DNA of 64,000 nt. Source: Qipengyuania flava. Its GTDB lineage: Bacteria; Pseudomonadota; Alphaproteobacteria; Sphingomonadales; Sphingomonadaceae. The stretch lies in NCBI RefSeq assembly GCF_019448255.1, contig NZ_CP080410.1:620001-684000 (forward strand), written 5' to 3'. A program made the position numbers and the translations under genes. Under the pieces are notes generated by a model, which saw nothing but the letters and a program-made list of their open reading frames with translations, did not search any database and was not told the DNA's origin. The stretch's first letter is position 1; the number at the start of each line of letters is the position of its first letter. Below are positions 43,760 to 53,629 of this stretch, piece after piece.

Positions 43760-43861
43760 GACCGCGCCAGTTTCCCGCCCATTGGTAAAGATTGGGTTTG
43801 GATCGGAATTTTGGTCGCGCAAGCGGCACTATTGGCCGGTCAAGGCGAGCTTCGATTTACA

Positions 43862-43883
43862 GATATAAAAATACCTTTATATC
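43862..43883. promoter_or_regulatory. Operator-like inverted repeat before the ArsR-methyltransferase gene
   Basis: GATATAAA at 43862-43869 and TTTATATC at 43876-43883 form a perfect 8+8 inverted repeat with a 6-nt spacer, ending 11 nt before the ATG and just upstream of the weak ribosome-binding site. AT-rich repeats of this form are typical ArsR-family operators, and the region stands out in GC-rich DNA. Autoregulation and control of the met genes downstream is the likely use. Confidence 0.6.
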
Positions 43884-43894
43884 CTCAGGTCATC

Positions 43895-44866
43895 ATGCGC
43901 ACCGAGAGCCTCTTCCGCGCCCTTGCCGACCCCACCCGCCTCAGGATCATGCGGCTGTTGGGATCGATGGAGCTTGCGGTAGGCGAAGTGGCGCAGGTTC
44001 TCGGGCAGAGCCAGCCGCGCGTTTCGCGCCATATCGGCATCCTGTGCGATGCCGGCCTTGCCGAACGCCGCCGCGAGGGAAGCTGGGTCTTCCTGCGCGC
44101 CTGCGCCAATTCGAGCGAAGCTCCGCCGCTCAGCGCCTCGATTGCCGGCCTGCTGGTCGAGGCCGAGGCCGCCGATCCGCAATTCGCGCAGGAATGCGAG
44201 CAGGATCGCCGCAAGCTGGCCGAGATACGCCAGCACCGCGAAAGCGAGGCGCAGGCCTATTTCTCCGAGCACGCGCACGACTGGGACGAGCTGCGGCGCC
44301 TCCACTCGTCCGATGAAGCGGTGGAGAAAGCGCTGGCCCGGGCGCTTGGAGATGAAGCGCTGGGACGCCTGCTGGACATTGGCACGGGGACGGGCCGCAT
44401 GGCAGAACTCTTTGCCGAGCGCGCGGAGCGGATCGTGGCACTCGACAAGAGCCTCGCCATGCTGCGCATCGCGCGCGCCAAGCTGCAGCATTTGCCGACC
44501 GAGCGGGTCGAGCTGGTGCAGGGCGATTTCACCTCCTTGCCCTTCGCGCCGGCGAGCTTCGACACTGTGCTGTTCCACCAGGTCCTGCATTTCGCGCAGG
44601 CCCCCTCGGCCGCGCTGGCCGAGGCTGCGCGCGTGACCCGCGAAGGCGGGCGCATTGCGATCGTCGATTTCGCCGCCCACCAGCGCGAGGAATTGCGCGA
44701 CCGCCACGCCCATGCGCGCCTTGGTTTCGAAGACCACCAGATGGCCCAGCTGCTGGCCGAAAACGGCTTCGAAGCCGGTGTCCCGGTCGCGCTGGAAGAC
44801 GGCGAGCTCGTGGTGAAGATTTGGATCGCGCAGCGCAGCGCACAGGACAGGAAGGCAGTTTCGTGA
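43895..44866 (+). CDS. ArsR-family regulator fused to a SAM-dependent methyltransferase domain
   Basis: A 323-residue fusion. Residues ~1-90 form an ArsR winged helix (RALADPTRLRIMRLL, VGEVAQVLGQSQPRVSRHIGIL), with no obvious cysteine pair for metal sensing. Residues ~135-310 form a class I methyltransferase fold with LLDIGTGTGRMAELFA as SAM motif I, VELVQGDFTSLPF, and ARVTREGGRIAIVDF. It overlaps metF (GTGA). ArsR-type regulators answering S-adenosylhomocysteine (SahR) control methionine-cycle genes in Proteobacteria, so a sensor of SAM or SAH here is a reasonable inference. Whether the second domain still methylates anything is unknown. Confidence 0.88.
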   Translation: MRTESLFRALADPTRLRIMRLLGSMELAVGEVAQVLGQSQPRVSRHIGILCDAGLAERRREGSWVFLRACANSSEAPPLSASIAGLLVEAEAADPQFAQECEQDRRKLAEIRQHRESEAQAYFSEHAHDWDELRRLHSSDEAVEKALARALGDEALGRLLDIGTGTGRMAELFAERAERIVALDKSLAMLRIARAKLQHLPTERVELVQGDFTSLPFAPASFDTVLFHQVLHFAQAPSAALAEAARVTREGGRIAIVDFAAHQREELRDRHAHARLGFEDHQMAQLLAENGFEAGVPVALEDGELVVKIWIAQRSAQDRKAVS

Positions 44867-45789
44867 GCCCCACGATCGACCAGATGCGCGAAGCCCAGCG
44901 GGCATTGGATGCGCCGCTCTTCTCCGGCCTGCCCGGCGATATCGAGGTGAGCTTCGAATTCTTTCCGCCGAAGAACGCCAAGATGAACGAAACGCTGTGG
45001 CACAGCGTCGAAACGCTCGCCCCGCTCGGCCCGCGCTTTGCCAGCGTGACCTATGGTGCTGGCGGATCGACGCGCGAGCGGACCCATAGCCAGGTCGTGC
45101 GCATCCAGAACGAGGCCAGGATCCCGGCCGCGGCCCACCTGACCTGCGTAGAAGCGACGCGCGAAGAGGTGGACGAGGTCGCCCGGCACTATTGGGAAGA
45201 GGGCATTCGCCACATCGTCGCCCTGCGCGGCGATCCGCCCGACGGACATTCGCATTACACGCCGCATCCGGGCGGCTATGCCAACGCGGTCGAGCTGATT
45301 GCCGGCCTCAAGCAGGTCGCCGATTTCGAGATTTCGGTTGCCGCTTATCCGGAAGTGCATCCGGATTCGCCCGACGCACAGGCGGACATTGCCAACCTCA
45401 AGGCCAAGTTCGATGCCGGCGCGACGCGGGCGATCACGCAGTTCTTCTTCGATCCGCAATGCTTCTTCGAGTTTCGCGACAAGGCGGCTGCTGCGGGTAT
45501 CAAGGGCGAGATCGTACCCGGCATCATGCCGGTGCTGAGTTTCGCCGCCGTCCAGCGCATGAGCACGCTGTGCGGCACGGCAATACCCGACTGGATGGAG
45601 GGGCTATTCGACGGGCTCGACGACCGTCCCGAGGCGCGCCAGCTGGTCAGCGCCACGATCGCCGCCGAATTGTGCCGCCGCCTCTATGCGGGCGGTGTGC
45701 GCCAGTTCCATTTTTACACGCTGAACCGCGCCGAGCTGAGCTACGCCATCTGCCACATGCTGGGCCTGCGTCCGAAGGGGACCCCATGA
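44863..45789 (+). CDS. metF: Methylenetetrahydrofolate reductase
   Basis: A 308-residue flavoprotein that reduces 5,10-methylene-THF to 5-methyl-THF for methionine synthesis. SFEFFPPKN near residues 30-38 holds the catalytic Glu, followed by FASVTYGAGGSTRERT, HLTCVEATREEV, ALRGDPP and an IPDWMEGLFDGLDD-type C-terminal stretch. It starts at GTG 44863 overlapping the regulator, and overlaps the methionine synthase part 1 gene by 4 nt, so methyl donor and acceptor enzymes are made together. Confidence 0.95.
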   Translation: MSPTIDQMREAQRALDAPLFSGLPGDIEVSFEFFPPKNAKMNETLWHSVETLAPLGPRFASVTYGAGGSTRERTHSQVVRIQNEARIPAAAHLTCVEATREEVDEVARHYWEEGIRHIVALRGDPPDGHSHYTPHPGGYANAVELIAGLKQVADFEISVAAYPEVHPDSPDAQADIANLKAKFDAGATRAITQFFFDPQCFFEFRDKAAAAGIKGEIVPGIMPVLSFAAVQRMSTLCGTAIPDWMEGLFDGLDDRPEARQLVSATIAAELCRRLYAGGVRQFHFYTLNRAELSYAICHMLGLRPKGTP

Positions 45790-46826
45790 CCAAGCGTGAC
45801 GAGTTCAAGGCGGCTGCCGCCGAGCGCATCCTGATCAAGGACGGGCCCTACGGGACCGAGATCCAGCGCGCCAAGCTGGCGCCGGAAGACTACGCCGGGG
45901 ATACCGGCCTGCCGCAGGACCAGAAGGGCAACAACGACCTCGTCAATCTGACGCAGCCGCAGGTCATCCGCGCGATCTGCGACAGCTATATCGATGCCGG
46001 CGCGCATATCCTTGCGACCAACACCTTCAACGCCAACCGTATCAGCCAGGCGGATTACGGCGCAGAGGGGCTGGTCCACGAGATGAATGTGGCCGCCGCG
46101 CGGATCATCCGTGAGGCCGTCGATGCGCGCGATGACGGCGTTGCCCGCTTCGTCGCCGGCGCGGTCGGTCCGACCAACAAGACGCTGTCGCTGTCGCCCG
46201 ATGTGGAAGACCCCGGTTTTCGCGAAGTGACCTTCGACGAGATCGTCGATGTCTATGTCGAGCAGTGCCGCGCCCTGATCGAGGGAGGGGCCGATTTCAT
46301 CCTGGTCGAAACCGTGTTCGACACGCTTAATTGCAAGGCCGCGATCATGGCGGTCAAGCAGCTCGAACGCGAGCTGGAGCGCGACATCCCTCTGATGATC
46401 TCGCTGACCCTCACCGACCTTTCGGGTCGCAACCTGTCGGGGCACACGGTCGAGGCGTTCTGGCATACGGTCCGGCACGCAAGGCCGCTGACCATCGGGC
46501 TCAACTGCAGCTTCGGAGCCGAGCAGCTGCGCCCGCATGTGCAGATCCTCTCCGACATCGCCGACAGCTACCTGCTGGCCTATCCCAACGCCGGGCTTCC
46601 CAACGACCTTGGCGAATACGACGAACAACCTGCAACCACCGCCGCCCTGACGCGTGTCTGGGCGGAAAACGGCCGCGTGAACGCGCTGGGCGGCTGTTGC
46701 GGCTCGACGCCGGCGCATATCGCCGCCATGTCTGAAGCGGTTGCCGGTCTTGCCCCGCGCATCCTTCCCGACCCCGCCCCCGAGATGCGCCTTGCCGGTC
46801 TCGAAGCCTTCTCCATCGCTGCGTGA
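45786..46826 (+). CDS. Methionine synthase part 1: homocysteine-binding domain
   Basis: A 346-residue protein equal to the first module of cobalamin-dependent MetH. Motifs: KDGPYGTEIQ near the N-terminus, NTFNANRISQADYG, VAGAVGPTNKTLS, and the zinc-binding cysteines in LNCSFGAEQLRP and GGCCGSTPAHI at the C-terminal end. It binds and activates homocysteine through zinc. The other MetH modules are in a separate gene at 47355, with a small GNAT gene between, so the enzyme is split in two chains here. The two chains presumably associate. Confidence 0.92.
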   Translation: MTKRDEFKAAAAERILIKDGPYGTEIQRAKLAPEDYAGDTGLPQDQKGNNDLVNLTQPQVIRAICDSYIDAGAHILATNTFNANRISQADYGAEGLVHEMNVAAARIIREAVDARDDGVARFVAGAVGPTNKTLSLSPDVEDPGFREVTFDEIVDVYVEQCRALIEGGADFILVETVFDTLNCKAAIMAVKQLERELERDIPLMISLTLTDLSGRNLSGHTVEAFWHTVRHARPLTIGLNCSFGAEQLRPHVQILSDIADSYLLAYPNAGLPNDLGEYDEQPATTAALTRVWAENGRVNALGGCCGSTPAHIAAMSEAVAGLAPRILPDPAPEMRLAGLEAFSIAA

Positions 46827-46834
46827 GTTAACCC

Positions 46835-47353
46835 ATGACCGACCAAGCCCAGATCCGGACTGCCACCGCCGCTGACGCTGCCCGCCTCTCGCTTGTTGCC
46901 AACGCTACCTTCTTGGAAACCTTCGCTGGTACGATCTCAGGGGATGCTCTGGTCGCGCATTGCGTCAAGGAGCACGACGCGGGCCATCTCGCCGCGCTGA
47001 TCGAGAGCGGGGCGCGGGCCTGGCTGGCGGAATTGAACGGCGCGCCGATCGGCTACGCCCTGCTGACCAAGCCGGATCTCGATGCCGCCCAGACCGGCGA
47101 TATCGAATTGAAGAAGATCTACCTCCTTTCGCAATTCCACGGCACCGGCATCGCCCGCGACCTTTTCCAGGCCGCAGTGGACGGCGCTTATGGCTTCAAG
47201 CGGCTGCTGCTCGGCGTGAAGGAAGACAACAGCCGCGCCATCGCGTTCTACACCAAGCAGGGCTTCAAGCAGATCGGCACCCGCAAGTTCGACGTGGGCG
47301 GCACGCTTTACGACGATGTCGTCCTGGCACGCGGCCTGACCCCTTTCGCCTGA
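46835..47353 (+). CDS. GNAT-family N-acetyltransferase
   Basis: A 172-residue acetyltransferase with the GNAT fold: N-terminal [16 protein letters not shown], central [16 protein letters not shown], an acetyl-CoA binding region [21 protein letters not shown] (the usual Q/RxxGxG/A appears as FHGTGIA), and [27 protein letters not shown] in outline. The acceptor is unknown. It is set 8 bp after metH part 1 and 1 bp before part 2, interrupting an otherwise dedicated pathway row. Confidence 0.87.
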   Translation: MTDQAQIRTATAADAARLSLVANATFLETFAGTISGDALVAHCVKEHDAGHLAALIESGARAWLAELNGAPIGYALLTKPDLDAAQTGDIELKKIYLLSQFHGTGIARDLFQAAVDGAYGFKRLLLGVKEDNSRAIAFYTKQGFKQIGTRKFDVGGTLYDDVVLARGLTPFA

Positions 47354-47354
47354 C

Positions 47355-49958
47355 ATGAACGACCTGACGACCGCCCGCTTCGTAAACATTGGCGAACGCA
47401 CCAATGTGACCGGTTCGGCCCGGTTCAAGAAGCTGATCATGGCGGACGATTACGACACTGCCGTGGAAGTCGCGCGCCAGCAGGTCGAAAACGGCGCGCA
47501 GGTGATCGACGTCAACATGGACGAAGGCCTGCTCGACGCCGAGAAGGCGATGACGACCTTCCTCAAGCTGATCGCCGCCGAGCCGGACATCGCGCGCGTC
47601 CCGGTTATGATCGACAGTTCCAAGTGGGAGGTGATCGAGGCGGGTCTCAAATGCGTATCGGGCAAGCCGATCGTCAATTCGATCAGCATGAAGGAAGGGG
47701 AGGAGGAATTCCTCGCCCATGCCCGCAAATGCATGGATTATGGCGCGGCGGCCGTAGTCATGGCCTTCGACGAGGTCGGTCAGGCCGACACGAAAGAGCG
47801 CAAGGTCGAAATCTGCACCCGCGCCTACACCCTGCTGACCGGTATCGGCTTCCCGCCCGAAGACATCATCTTCGATCCCAACATCTTCGCAGTTGCGACG
47901 GGGATCGAGGAGCATGACCGCTACGGGCTCGATTTCATCGAGGCGGTGCGCGAAATCAAGCAGGCCTGCCCCTACGCCAAGACCAGCGGCGGTTTGTCGA
48001 ACCTGTCGTTCAGCTTCCGCGGCAACGAAACCGTGCGCCGCGCGATGCACTCGGTATTCCTCTACCACGCGATCCCAGCAGGGCTCGACATGGCGATCGT
48101 CAACGCAGGCCAGCTCGACGTCTACGACACGATCGACCCGGCGCTGCGCGAAGCCTGCGAAGACGTGATCCTGATGCGCCGCGCGGATGCGACCGAGCGG
48201 CTGATCGACCTAGCGGAAAGCTACAAGGGCAAGTCCGCTGCCGACGAGAAGGCGGCCGAGGAATGGCGCGGCTGGCCGGTCGAGCGGCGGCTGGAGCACG
48301 CGCTGGTGAAGGGCATCGATGCCCATGTCGTCGCCGATACTGAAGAGGCGCGGCAGGCCTTCTCGCGCCCCATCGAAGTCATCGAAGGGCCGCTGATGGA
48401 TGGCATGAACGTGGTCGGTGACCTGTTCGGCAGCGGCAAGATGTTCCTGCCGCAGGTGGTGAAATCCGCCCGCGTGATGAAGAAGGCGGTCGCCCATCTC
48501 ATCCCCTTCATCGAGGCGGAAAAGGAAGAGGGCGCCAGGGCCAAGGGCACGATCATCATGGCCACGGTGAAGGGCGATGTGCACGATATCGGCAAGAACA
48601 TCGTCGGCGTGGTCCTGCAGTGCAACGGCTACGAGGTGGTCGACCTCGGCGTGATGGTCCCCTGGTCCAAGATCCTCGAGGCGGCGAACGAGAACGAGGC
48701 CGACATGATCGGCCTGTCGGGCCTGATCACCCCGTCGCTCGACGAGATGGTCACCGTTGCCGAGGAAATGAAAACGGCGGGCATGACCATGCCGCTGCTG
48801 ATCGGCGGCGCGACGACCAGCAAGGTGCACACCGCGCTACGTATCGATCCGGCCTACGATGGCCCGGTGATCCACGTGCTCGACGCAAGCCGTGCGGTCG
48901 GCGTGGCGAGCCGCCTGCTGTCCGACACCCAGCGCGACGAATTCGTCGAGAGCACTGCGAGCGAATATGTGAAAGTGCGCGAGGCGCGCGAGGGGAAGGC
49001 GCAGAGCGTGCTCCTCAGCCTCGAGGAAGCGCGGGCGAACTTCTTCGACGCCTACCTCTCCGACAAGGCCGCGCCGCCGCTGAAACCGGGCCTCCACGTC
49101 TACGAAGACTGGTCGCTGGCGGACCTGCGCGATTATATCGACTGGACGCCGTTCTTCCGCGCCTGGGAACTGCACGGGACCTATCCGCGCATCCTCGACG
49201 ACGAGGTGGTGGGCGAAACCGCGCGCCAGTTGAAGGCCGATGCGGACGCCATGCTCGACCGGATCATTGGCGAAAAATGGCTTACGGCGCGCGGTGTTGC
49301 GGGTTTCTGGCCCTGCGCGCGCGATGGCGACGATGTCACGATCCATGATGCCGAGGGCGAGACCCACACGGTCCTGCCCTTCCTTCGCCAGCAGGTGAAG
49401 AAATCGCGCGACCGGGCGAATATGTGCCTTGCCGATTTCATCGATCCGGCGGGTGACTGGATCGGCGGCTTCGCGGTCGGAATTCACGGGATCGAGGAGC
49501 ATTCGAAGGCCTTCCTTGAGGACAAGGACGACTATTCGGACATCCTCCTGAAGGCGTTGGCCGACCGCTTTGCGGAAGCCTTTGCCGAGCGTCTGCACCA
49601 GCACGTGCGCACCGATCTGTGGGGGTATGCGCCGCAGGAGCAGCTGACCAACGAGGCGCTGATCAAGGAGGAGTACCGCGGTATTCGACCGGCGCCCGGC
49701 TATCCGGCATGCCCCGATCACAGCCTCAAGCCGATCCTGTTCGACTTGCTCGATGCGCCGACGAACGCCGGTCTCACCCTGACTGAGAACTTTGCGATGT
49801 ATCCCACCGCGGCGGTCAGCGGCTTTTATTTCGGGCATCCGGAAGCAGAATACTTCGGCGTCGCGCGCATCGGACGCGACCAGCTTGAAGACTATGCGCG
49901 GCGGCGCGGGGTCGATATGGCGACCGCCGAACGATGGCTGCGCCCCAATCTCGACTGA
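47355..49958 (+). CDS. metH: Methionine synthase part 2: folate, cobalamin and activation modules
   Basis: An 867-residue protein holding the rest of MetH. The pterin-binding domain begins at [16 protein letters not shown] (~residues 10-25); the cobalamin cap and Rossmann domain follow, with [12 protein letters not shown], where H410 is the cobalt ligand; the SAM-dependent reactivation domain fills ~residues 540-867 (TWxxYF-like [38 protein letters not shown]). It transfers methyl from 5-methyl-THF through cobalamin to homocysteine bound on the separate part 1 protein. ATG 47355 is 1 bp after the GNAT gene. Confidence 0.95.
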   Translation: MNDLTTARFVNIGERTNVTGSARFKKLIMADDYDTAVEVARQQVENGAQVIDVNMDEGLLDAEKAMTTFLKLIAAEPDIARVPVMIDSSKWEVIEAGLKCVSGKPIVNSISMKEGEEEFLAHARKCMDYGAAAVVMAFDEVGQADTKERKVEICTRAYTLLTGIGFPPEDIIFDPNIFAVATGIEEHDRYGLDFIEAVREIKQACPYAKTSGGLSNLSFSFRGNETVRRAMHSVFLYHAIPAGLDMAIVNAGQLDVYDTIDPALREACEDVILMRRADATERLIDLAESYKGKSAADEKAAEEWRGWPVERRLEHALVKGIDAHVVADTEEARQAFSRPIEVIEGPLMDGMNVVGDLFGSGKMFLPQVVKSARVMKKAVAHLIPFIEAEKEEGARAKGTIIMATVKGDVHDIGKNIVGVVLQCNGYEVVDLGVMVPWSKILEAANENEADMIGLSGLITPSLDEMVTVAEEMKTAGMTMPLLIGGATTSKVHTALRIDPAYDGPVIHVLDASRAVGVASRLLSDTQRDEFVESTASEYVKVREAREGKAQSVLLSLEEARANFFDAYLSDKAAPPLKPGLHVYEDWSLADLRDYIDWTPFFRAWELHGTYPRILDDEVVGETARQLKADADAMLDRIIGEKWLTARGVAGFWPCARDGDDVTIHDAEGETHTVLPFLRQQVKKSRDRANMCLADFIDPAGDWIGGFAVGIHGIEEHSKAFLEDKDDYSDILLKALADRFAEAFAERLHQHVRTDLWGYAPQEQLTNEALIKEEYRGIRPAPGYPACPDHSLKPILFDLLDAPTNAGLTLTENFAMYPTAAVSGFYFGHPEAEYFGVARIGRDQLEDYARRRGVDMATAERWLRPNLD

Positions 49959-50890
49959 ACCGCGTCCAGCCGACGCTGGCGCATAGTTCGCGCCTTGCCC
50001 TGGTGGGCGGGGCGCTGCTCCTCATTGCTTATGCGGCGCTCTGGTGGCTGGTACCCCATGACGGCGCCTTGCTTGAACGGCTGTGGTTCCTGCCTGGGGT
50101 CGGCGTGGTCGGCGCGATCATTGCCAACGCCAGCGGGACAGGCGGCGGCGTGGTCTTCGTGCCGGTCTTCAACGCCCTGCGCGAACTCGATACCATGGCG
50201 CTCGACCCGTTGCAGGTGGTTGCCGTCTCGATGGGCATCCAGGCCTTCGGCATGAGCCTCGGCGCGCTGCGCTGGACCGACCGGCTTTACCACCAGCACG
50301 ACCCGGCCGATCTCGAAGCGCGCACACGCAGTGGCGATTACTGGCTCGTGTCCCTTGCCGTCCTTGCCGTCTCGCTACCCGCCATGCTGGCGACGCAGCG
50401 GCTTATCGTGTTCGACGCGCAGGCGGTGCTGCTGGGCTACAAGACGTTCTCGATCGTTCTGGGGCTCGCGCTCATCGCGGCGACCTGGACTATCAACCGC
50501 GCCGCGCCCGAGCGGGACCATCTGGCCCGCGTCGACCTTGTCGTGTTGCTGTTGATTGCGGTTCCCGGCGGGGCGATCACCGCGCTGTTTTCGGTGGGGA
50601 TCGGCGAGCTGGTCGCCTTCTACCTGTTCCTGCGCCACTACCCCATGGTGCTGTGCGTGGGCACCGCCTGCGTGATCTCTGCCGTCAGCTGCATCGCGGG
50701 GCTGGTCTGGCACGTTGAAGCCGGCACGGTGCAATGGGAGGTGATCCTCCTGGCCGCGCCCGGCGCGATGCTGGGCGCCTTCCTCGCGCGGCCGATTGCC
50801 CTGTGGCTGGGCGCGCGGCGGCTGAAGACGGCGGGCGGGGCGTGGATTGTGCTCTCGGCCTGCTATCTCATCTGGCTCAATTGGGGTTGA
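49934..50890 (+). CDS. TauE/SafE-family permease
   Basis: A 318-residue inner-membrane protein with about 8 hydrophobic helices and the TauE/SafE pattern: [25 protein letters not shown] near the N-terminus and a repeated unit with [24 protein letters not shown] in the second half (outline). The family exports sulfite, sulfonates or organic anions. Its start lies 25 bp inside the end of metH, so it is likely co-expressed with methionine synthesis; a sulfur-compound substrate would fit but is not shown. Confidence 0.87.
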   Translation: MAAPQSRLNRVQPTLAHSSRLALVGGALLLIAYAALWWLVPHDGALLERLWFLPGVGVVGAIIANASGTGGGVVFVPVFNALRELDTMALDPLQVVAVSMGIQAFGMSLGALRWTDRLYHQHDPADLEARTRSGDYWLVSLAVLAVSLPAMLATQRLIVFDAQAVLLGYKTFSIVLGLALIAATWTINRAAPERDHLARVDLVVLLLIAVPGGAITALFSVGIGELVAFYLFLRHYPMVLCVGTACVISAVSCIAGLVWHVEAGTVQWEVILLAAPGAMLGAFLARPIALWLGARRLKTAGGAWIVLSACYLIWLNWG

Positions 50891-50926
50891 TTGACACGGT
50901 GCCTGCGCGGCGGGCATCCCACTGCC

Positions 50927-52123
50927 ATGCGTATTGCCCCCTTCGCCGCCGCCCTTGCGCTTGCCGGATGCGCCAGCATGCCTGAGCCCCCGCCCTCCAT
51001 ACCCGTCGTTAGCCCGGCTGCCGTCGTGGTGGCCTTCGATCGCGAAAGCGTCACGCCGCTGGCTGTGGAAGGGGTCGCCGACCGCGAAACCGGACGAGCC
51101 ACCAACGCCGACGATCCGGTGCGTGTGGCTAGTATCTCGAAGCTGGTCATGGCCCTTGCTGCCCTGCGCCTCGTGGAGGAGGGCAAGCTGGAGCTCGACA
51201 CGGATGTCTCGAACTATCTTGGTTGGAAGGTTCGTCACCCGGCTTTCCCGCAAGCGCCGGTCACACTGAAGCACATCCTCATGCACCGCGCTGCCCTTCG
51301 CGACGATGCAGGCTACGTCATCCCGCTTGGCGAGAGCCTTGAGGCAAAGCTGGCGGACCCGGCCGCCTGGTACACCGATGCGCCTCCGGGCGAAGCGCCG
51401 TTCGAATACGCGAACCTCGGCTCCCCTCTCGTGGCAACCGTGCTCGAAGCGGCGAGCGGCGAGCGCTATGACCGTCTGGTCGAACGCACGGTCTTCGCGC
51501 CGCTGGGTATCGAAGCCTGCTTCAACTGGATCGGCTGCTCGCCCAAACAGACCGGCCGTGCGGTGGTGCTCTACCGCAGCACGGGCGAAGTCGCGCGCGA
51601 CGATGTCGCCGACCGTCCGCCCCATTGCGCCTTCCCGGTTGCAGACGGCGTCGCCTGTTCGCTCGATGGCTATGCGCCGGGCACCAACGCCTCGATTTTC
51701 TCGCCGCAAGGCGGGCTGCGGATCGGGATGGTCGACCTTGCGAAGATCGGGCAGGTCCTGGGCGGTGCGCGAAGTGATTTCCTCGCCAAGCTGCCCGACT
51801 ACATCCGCGTTGCCGGATACGATGGACGCAACAGGGGGCAGGAGTTCTTCTGCTTCTATGGTCTCGGCATGCAGGTCATCCAGACCGGCATCCCCGGATG
51901 CGAGGATGTGTTGAGCGGTGACGGAACGGTCTACACCGGCCATGCCGGCGAAGCCTATGGCCTGCGGTCAGGGCTTTGGGTCGATACCGAAACCGGCAAC
52001 GGCTTTGCCTATTTCGTGACAGCCGTTCCTGATCGCACGGCACCCGATGAGGGCGGCTTTGCGCCAGAGGAAATCGCGCTGGTGCGCCGTGCCATGGAAA
52101 AACCGGGCAATCCGGCCGAATAA
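50927..52123 (+). CDS. Beta-lactamase-family serine hydrolase, lipoprotein
   Basis: A 398-residue class C beta-lactamase-like protein with a lipoprotein signal (MRIAPFAAALALAGC, acylated Cys15). The catalytic SxxK is SISK (~residues 77-80: VASISKLVMAL) and the second motif is YAN in FEYANLGSP. The third (KTG-like) motif appears as HAGEAYG. Such proteins act as esterases, D-aminopeptidases or carboxypeptidases; activity on beta-lactams cannot be assumed. ATG 50927 is chosen because it gives the lipoprotein signal; a TTG at 50891 would only add residues before it. Confidence 0.87.
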   Translation: MRIAPFAAALALAGCASMPEPPPSIPVVSPAAVVVAFDRESVTPLAVEGVADRETGRATNADDPVRVASISKLVMALAALRLVEEGKLELDTDVSNYLGWKVRHPAFPQAPVTLKHILMHRAALRDDAGYVIPLGESLEAKLADPAAWYTDAPPGEAPFEYANLGSPLVATVLEAASGERYDRLVERTVFAPLGIEACFNWIGCSPKQTGRAVVLYRSTGEVARDDVADRPPHCAFPVADGVACSLDGYAPGTNASIFSPQGGLRIGMVDLAKIGQVLGGARSDFLAKLPDYIRVAGYDGRNRGQEFFCFYGLGMQVIQTGIPGCEDVLSGDGTVYTGHAGEAYGLRSGLWVDTETGNGFAYFVTAVPDRTAPDEGGFAPEEIALVRRAMEKPGNPAE

Positions 52124-52206
52124 CCTCCCTTCGGGGAATTGACCGCAAGCGCACAATCGCGCAGGGCATTTCCCGTCGGCTGCAGGGGCGATTCTGCAGC
52201 AGGCGC

Positions 52207-52392
52207 GCACGGGAGAGACCGGGTGGCGGCGTCCATCCGGCGCCGAAGGAGCAACCGCCCCGGAAACTCTCAGGCTAAGCGGACCGTGCGGGCCATCGAC
52301 ACTCTGGAAAGCGCCCCCGGGTTCGGGTGGCCACCGAAGGGGTAAGCGCGCTCATCTGCGCGTCAGTCTCTCAGGTTTCCCGACAGAGGGGG
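52207..52392 (+). ncRNA. Tandem glycine riboswitch
   Basis: Two aptamers in series lie upstream of the glycine cleavage genes. Aptamer 1 (about 52207-52289) is closed by GCACGG/CCGTGC and holds GGGAGAGACCGG, GCCGAAGGAGCAA and AACTCTCAGGC; aptamer 2 (about 52290-52392) holds ACACTCTGGAAAGCG, CCACCGAAGGGGTAAGCG and CTCTCAGG...GACAGAGGGGG. These are the hallmark conserved blocks of the glycine riboswitch class. Glycine binding would turn on gcvT-gcvH-gcvPA-gcvPB when glycine is in excess. The gap from 52124 to 52206 holds no gene that I can support. Confidence 0.93.
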
Positions 52393-52432
52393 CATGGGTT
52401 CATACCGCGCACCGGAAGGGGCGCGCCCATGC
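52392..52432 (+). promoter_or_regulatory. Hairpin between riboswitch and gcvT (expression platform candidate)
   Basis: GCATGGG (52392-52398) pairs with CCCATGC (52426-52432), with an inner GCGC/GCGC pair around a GGAAGG-type loop. It starts at the last bases of aptamer 2, so forming aptamer P1 and forming this hairpin may compete. There is no T-run, so control could be at translation or by Rho and not by an intrinsic terminator. Confidence 0.4.
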
Positions 52433-52448
52433 TTGCGAAGGACGGGAC

Positions 52449-53624
52449 TTGAGCGACGATACCGAAGACCAGATTGTCGAAATTGAAACGCTGCCGCTCG
52501 ATGCGTGGCACCGCAAGAAGGGCGCACGCATGGTGCCCTTTGCCGGCTACCACATGCCCATCCAGTACGAAGGCATCGTGACCGAACACGGCTGGACCCG
52601 TTCGCAGGCCGGCCTGTTTGATGTCAGCCATATGGGCCAGCTGATGGTCACGGGCGAAACGGCGGCCGAGGAACTGGAAAAGCTCCTGCCCGGCGCGATT
52701 GCTTCGCTGAAGCCCGGCAAGGTTCGCTATTCGCTGCTGATCGACGAAGAGGGCGGCATCCTCGACGACCTCATGGTCACCAACGCCACGCCCTGGATCG
52801 ACGGCGACGAAGAAGCCGGTACCGAGGGCCATTGGGGCGAACCCGCCTACTACCTCGTCGTCAACGGTGCGACCAAGTGGGACGACATCGCCCATTTGCG
52901 CGAGCATCTCGACGACGCCGTCACGCTCACCCACATGGACGAGCATGCGCTGGTCGCGCTTCAGGGGCCCAACGCGGCCACCGCGCTGAACCGCGTGATG
53001 CGCAACGTCATCGACGACATGGTCTTCATGGAAAGCGTCACTCACGATTTCGGCGAATGGCCGCTCCGCATCACGCGCTCCGGCTACACCGGTGAAGATG
53101 GCTTCGAGATCTCGGTCCCTGCCGAATTCGCCGAAAGCCTCGCCGATCGCCTGTGCGCGGAAATCGAAGTCCGCCCCATCGGGCTTGGCGCGCGCGACAG
53201 CCTGCGCCTCGAAGCGGGGCTGCCGCTCTACGGCCACGACATCACCACCGAAACCGATCCGGTCTCCGCCGACCTGGGCTTTGCGCTGACCAAGCGTCGC
53301 CGCGAGGAAGGCGGCTGGATGGGCCATGAGAAGGTCATGAAGGTGCTGGAGGACGGCCCGGCGCAAAAGCGTGTCGGTCTTGCCATCGAAGGCCGCATGC
53401 CCGCCCGCGAAGGCGCGCTCATCTATTCGGGCGACAAGCAGGTCGGCCGCATCACCTCGGGCGGCTTTTCTCCCACGCTCGAGCGGCCCATTGCGATGGG
53501 TTACGTCGACACCGGCCTCGCCAAAGAGGGAACCGAACTCGAAGTCGAGGTTCGTAACAAGAGACTGCCGGCGAAGGTCGCATCGCTGCCCTTCGTCCCC
53601 CACCGTTATCACAGAGGGAAATGA
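52449..53624 (+). CDS. gcvT: Aminomethyltransferase (glycine cleavage T protein)
   Basis: A 391-residue enzyme that transfers the methylene group from the lipoyl arm of H protein to tetrahydrofolate, releasing ammonia. Motifs: [12 protein letters not shown] and LFDVSHMGQ near the N-terminus, [38 protein letters not shown], and a C-terminal [18 protein letters not shown]. It starts at TTG 52449 with AAGGA 6 nt upstream. Its end overlaps a potential start of gcvH. First gene behind the glycine riboswitch. Confidence 0.95.
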   Translation: MSDDTEDQIVEIETLPLDAWHRKKGARMVPFAGYHMPIQYEGIVTEHGWTRSQAGLFDVSHMGQLMVTGETAAEELEKLLPGAIASLKPGKVRYSLLIDEEGGILDDLMVTNATPWIDGDEEAGTEGHWGEPAYYLVVNGATKWDDIAHLREHLDDAVTLTHMDEHALVALQGPNAATALNRVMRNVIDDMVFMESVTHDFGEWPLRITRSGYTGEDGFEISVPAEFAESLADRLCAEIEVRPIGLGARDSLRLEAGLPLYGHDITTETDPVSADLGFALTKRRREEGGWMGHEKVMKVLEDGPAQKRVGLAIEGRMPAREGALIYSGDKQVGRITSGGFSPTLERPIAMGYVDTGLAKEGTELEVEVRNKRLPAKVASLPFVPHRYHRGK

Positions 53625-53629
53625 TCGAT

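Noticed and set aside
42257-43894. Extension of the ArsR-methyltransferase frame upstream through the GH3-like gene
   Set aside because: The ArsR domain starts at ATG 43895 right after the inverted repeat; the upstream residues are antisense to the GH3-like gene.
52139-52170. TTGACC and downstream bases as promoter of the riboswitch operon
   Set aside because: No acceptable -10 hexamer at 16-18 bp spacing; too weak to list.
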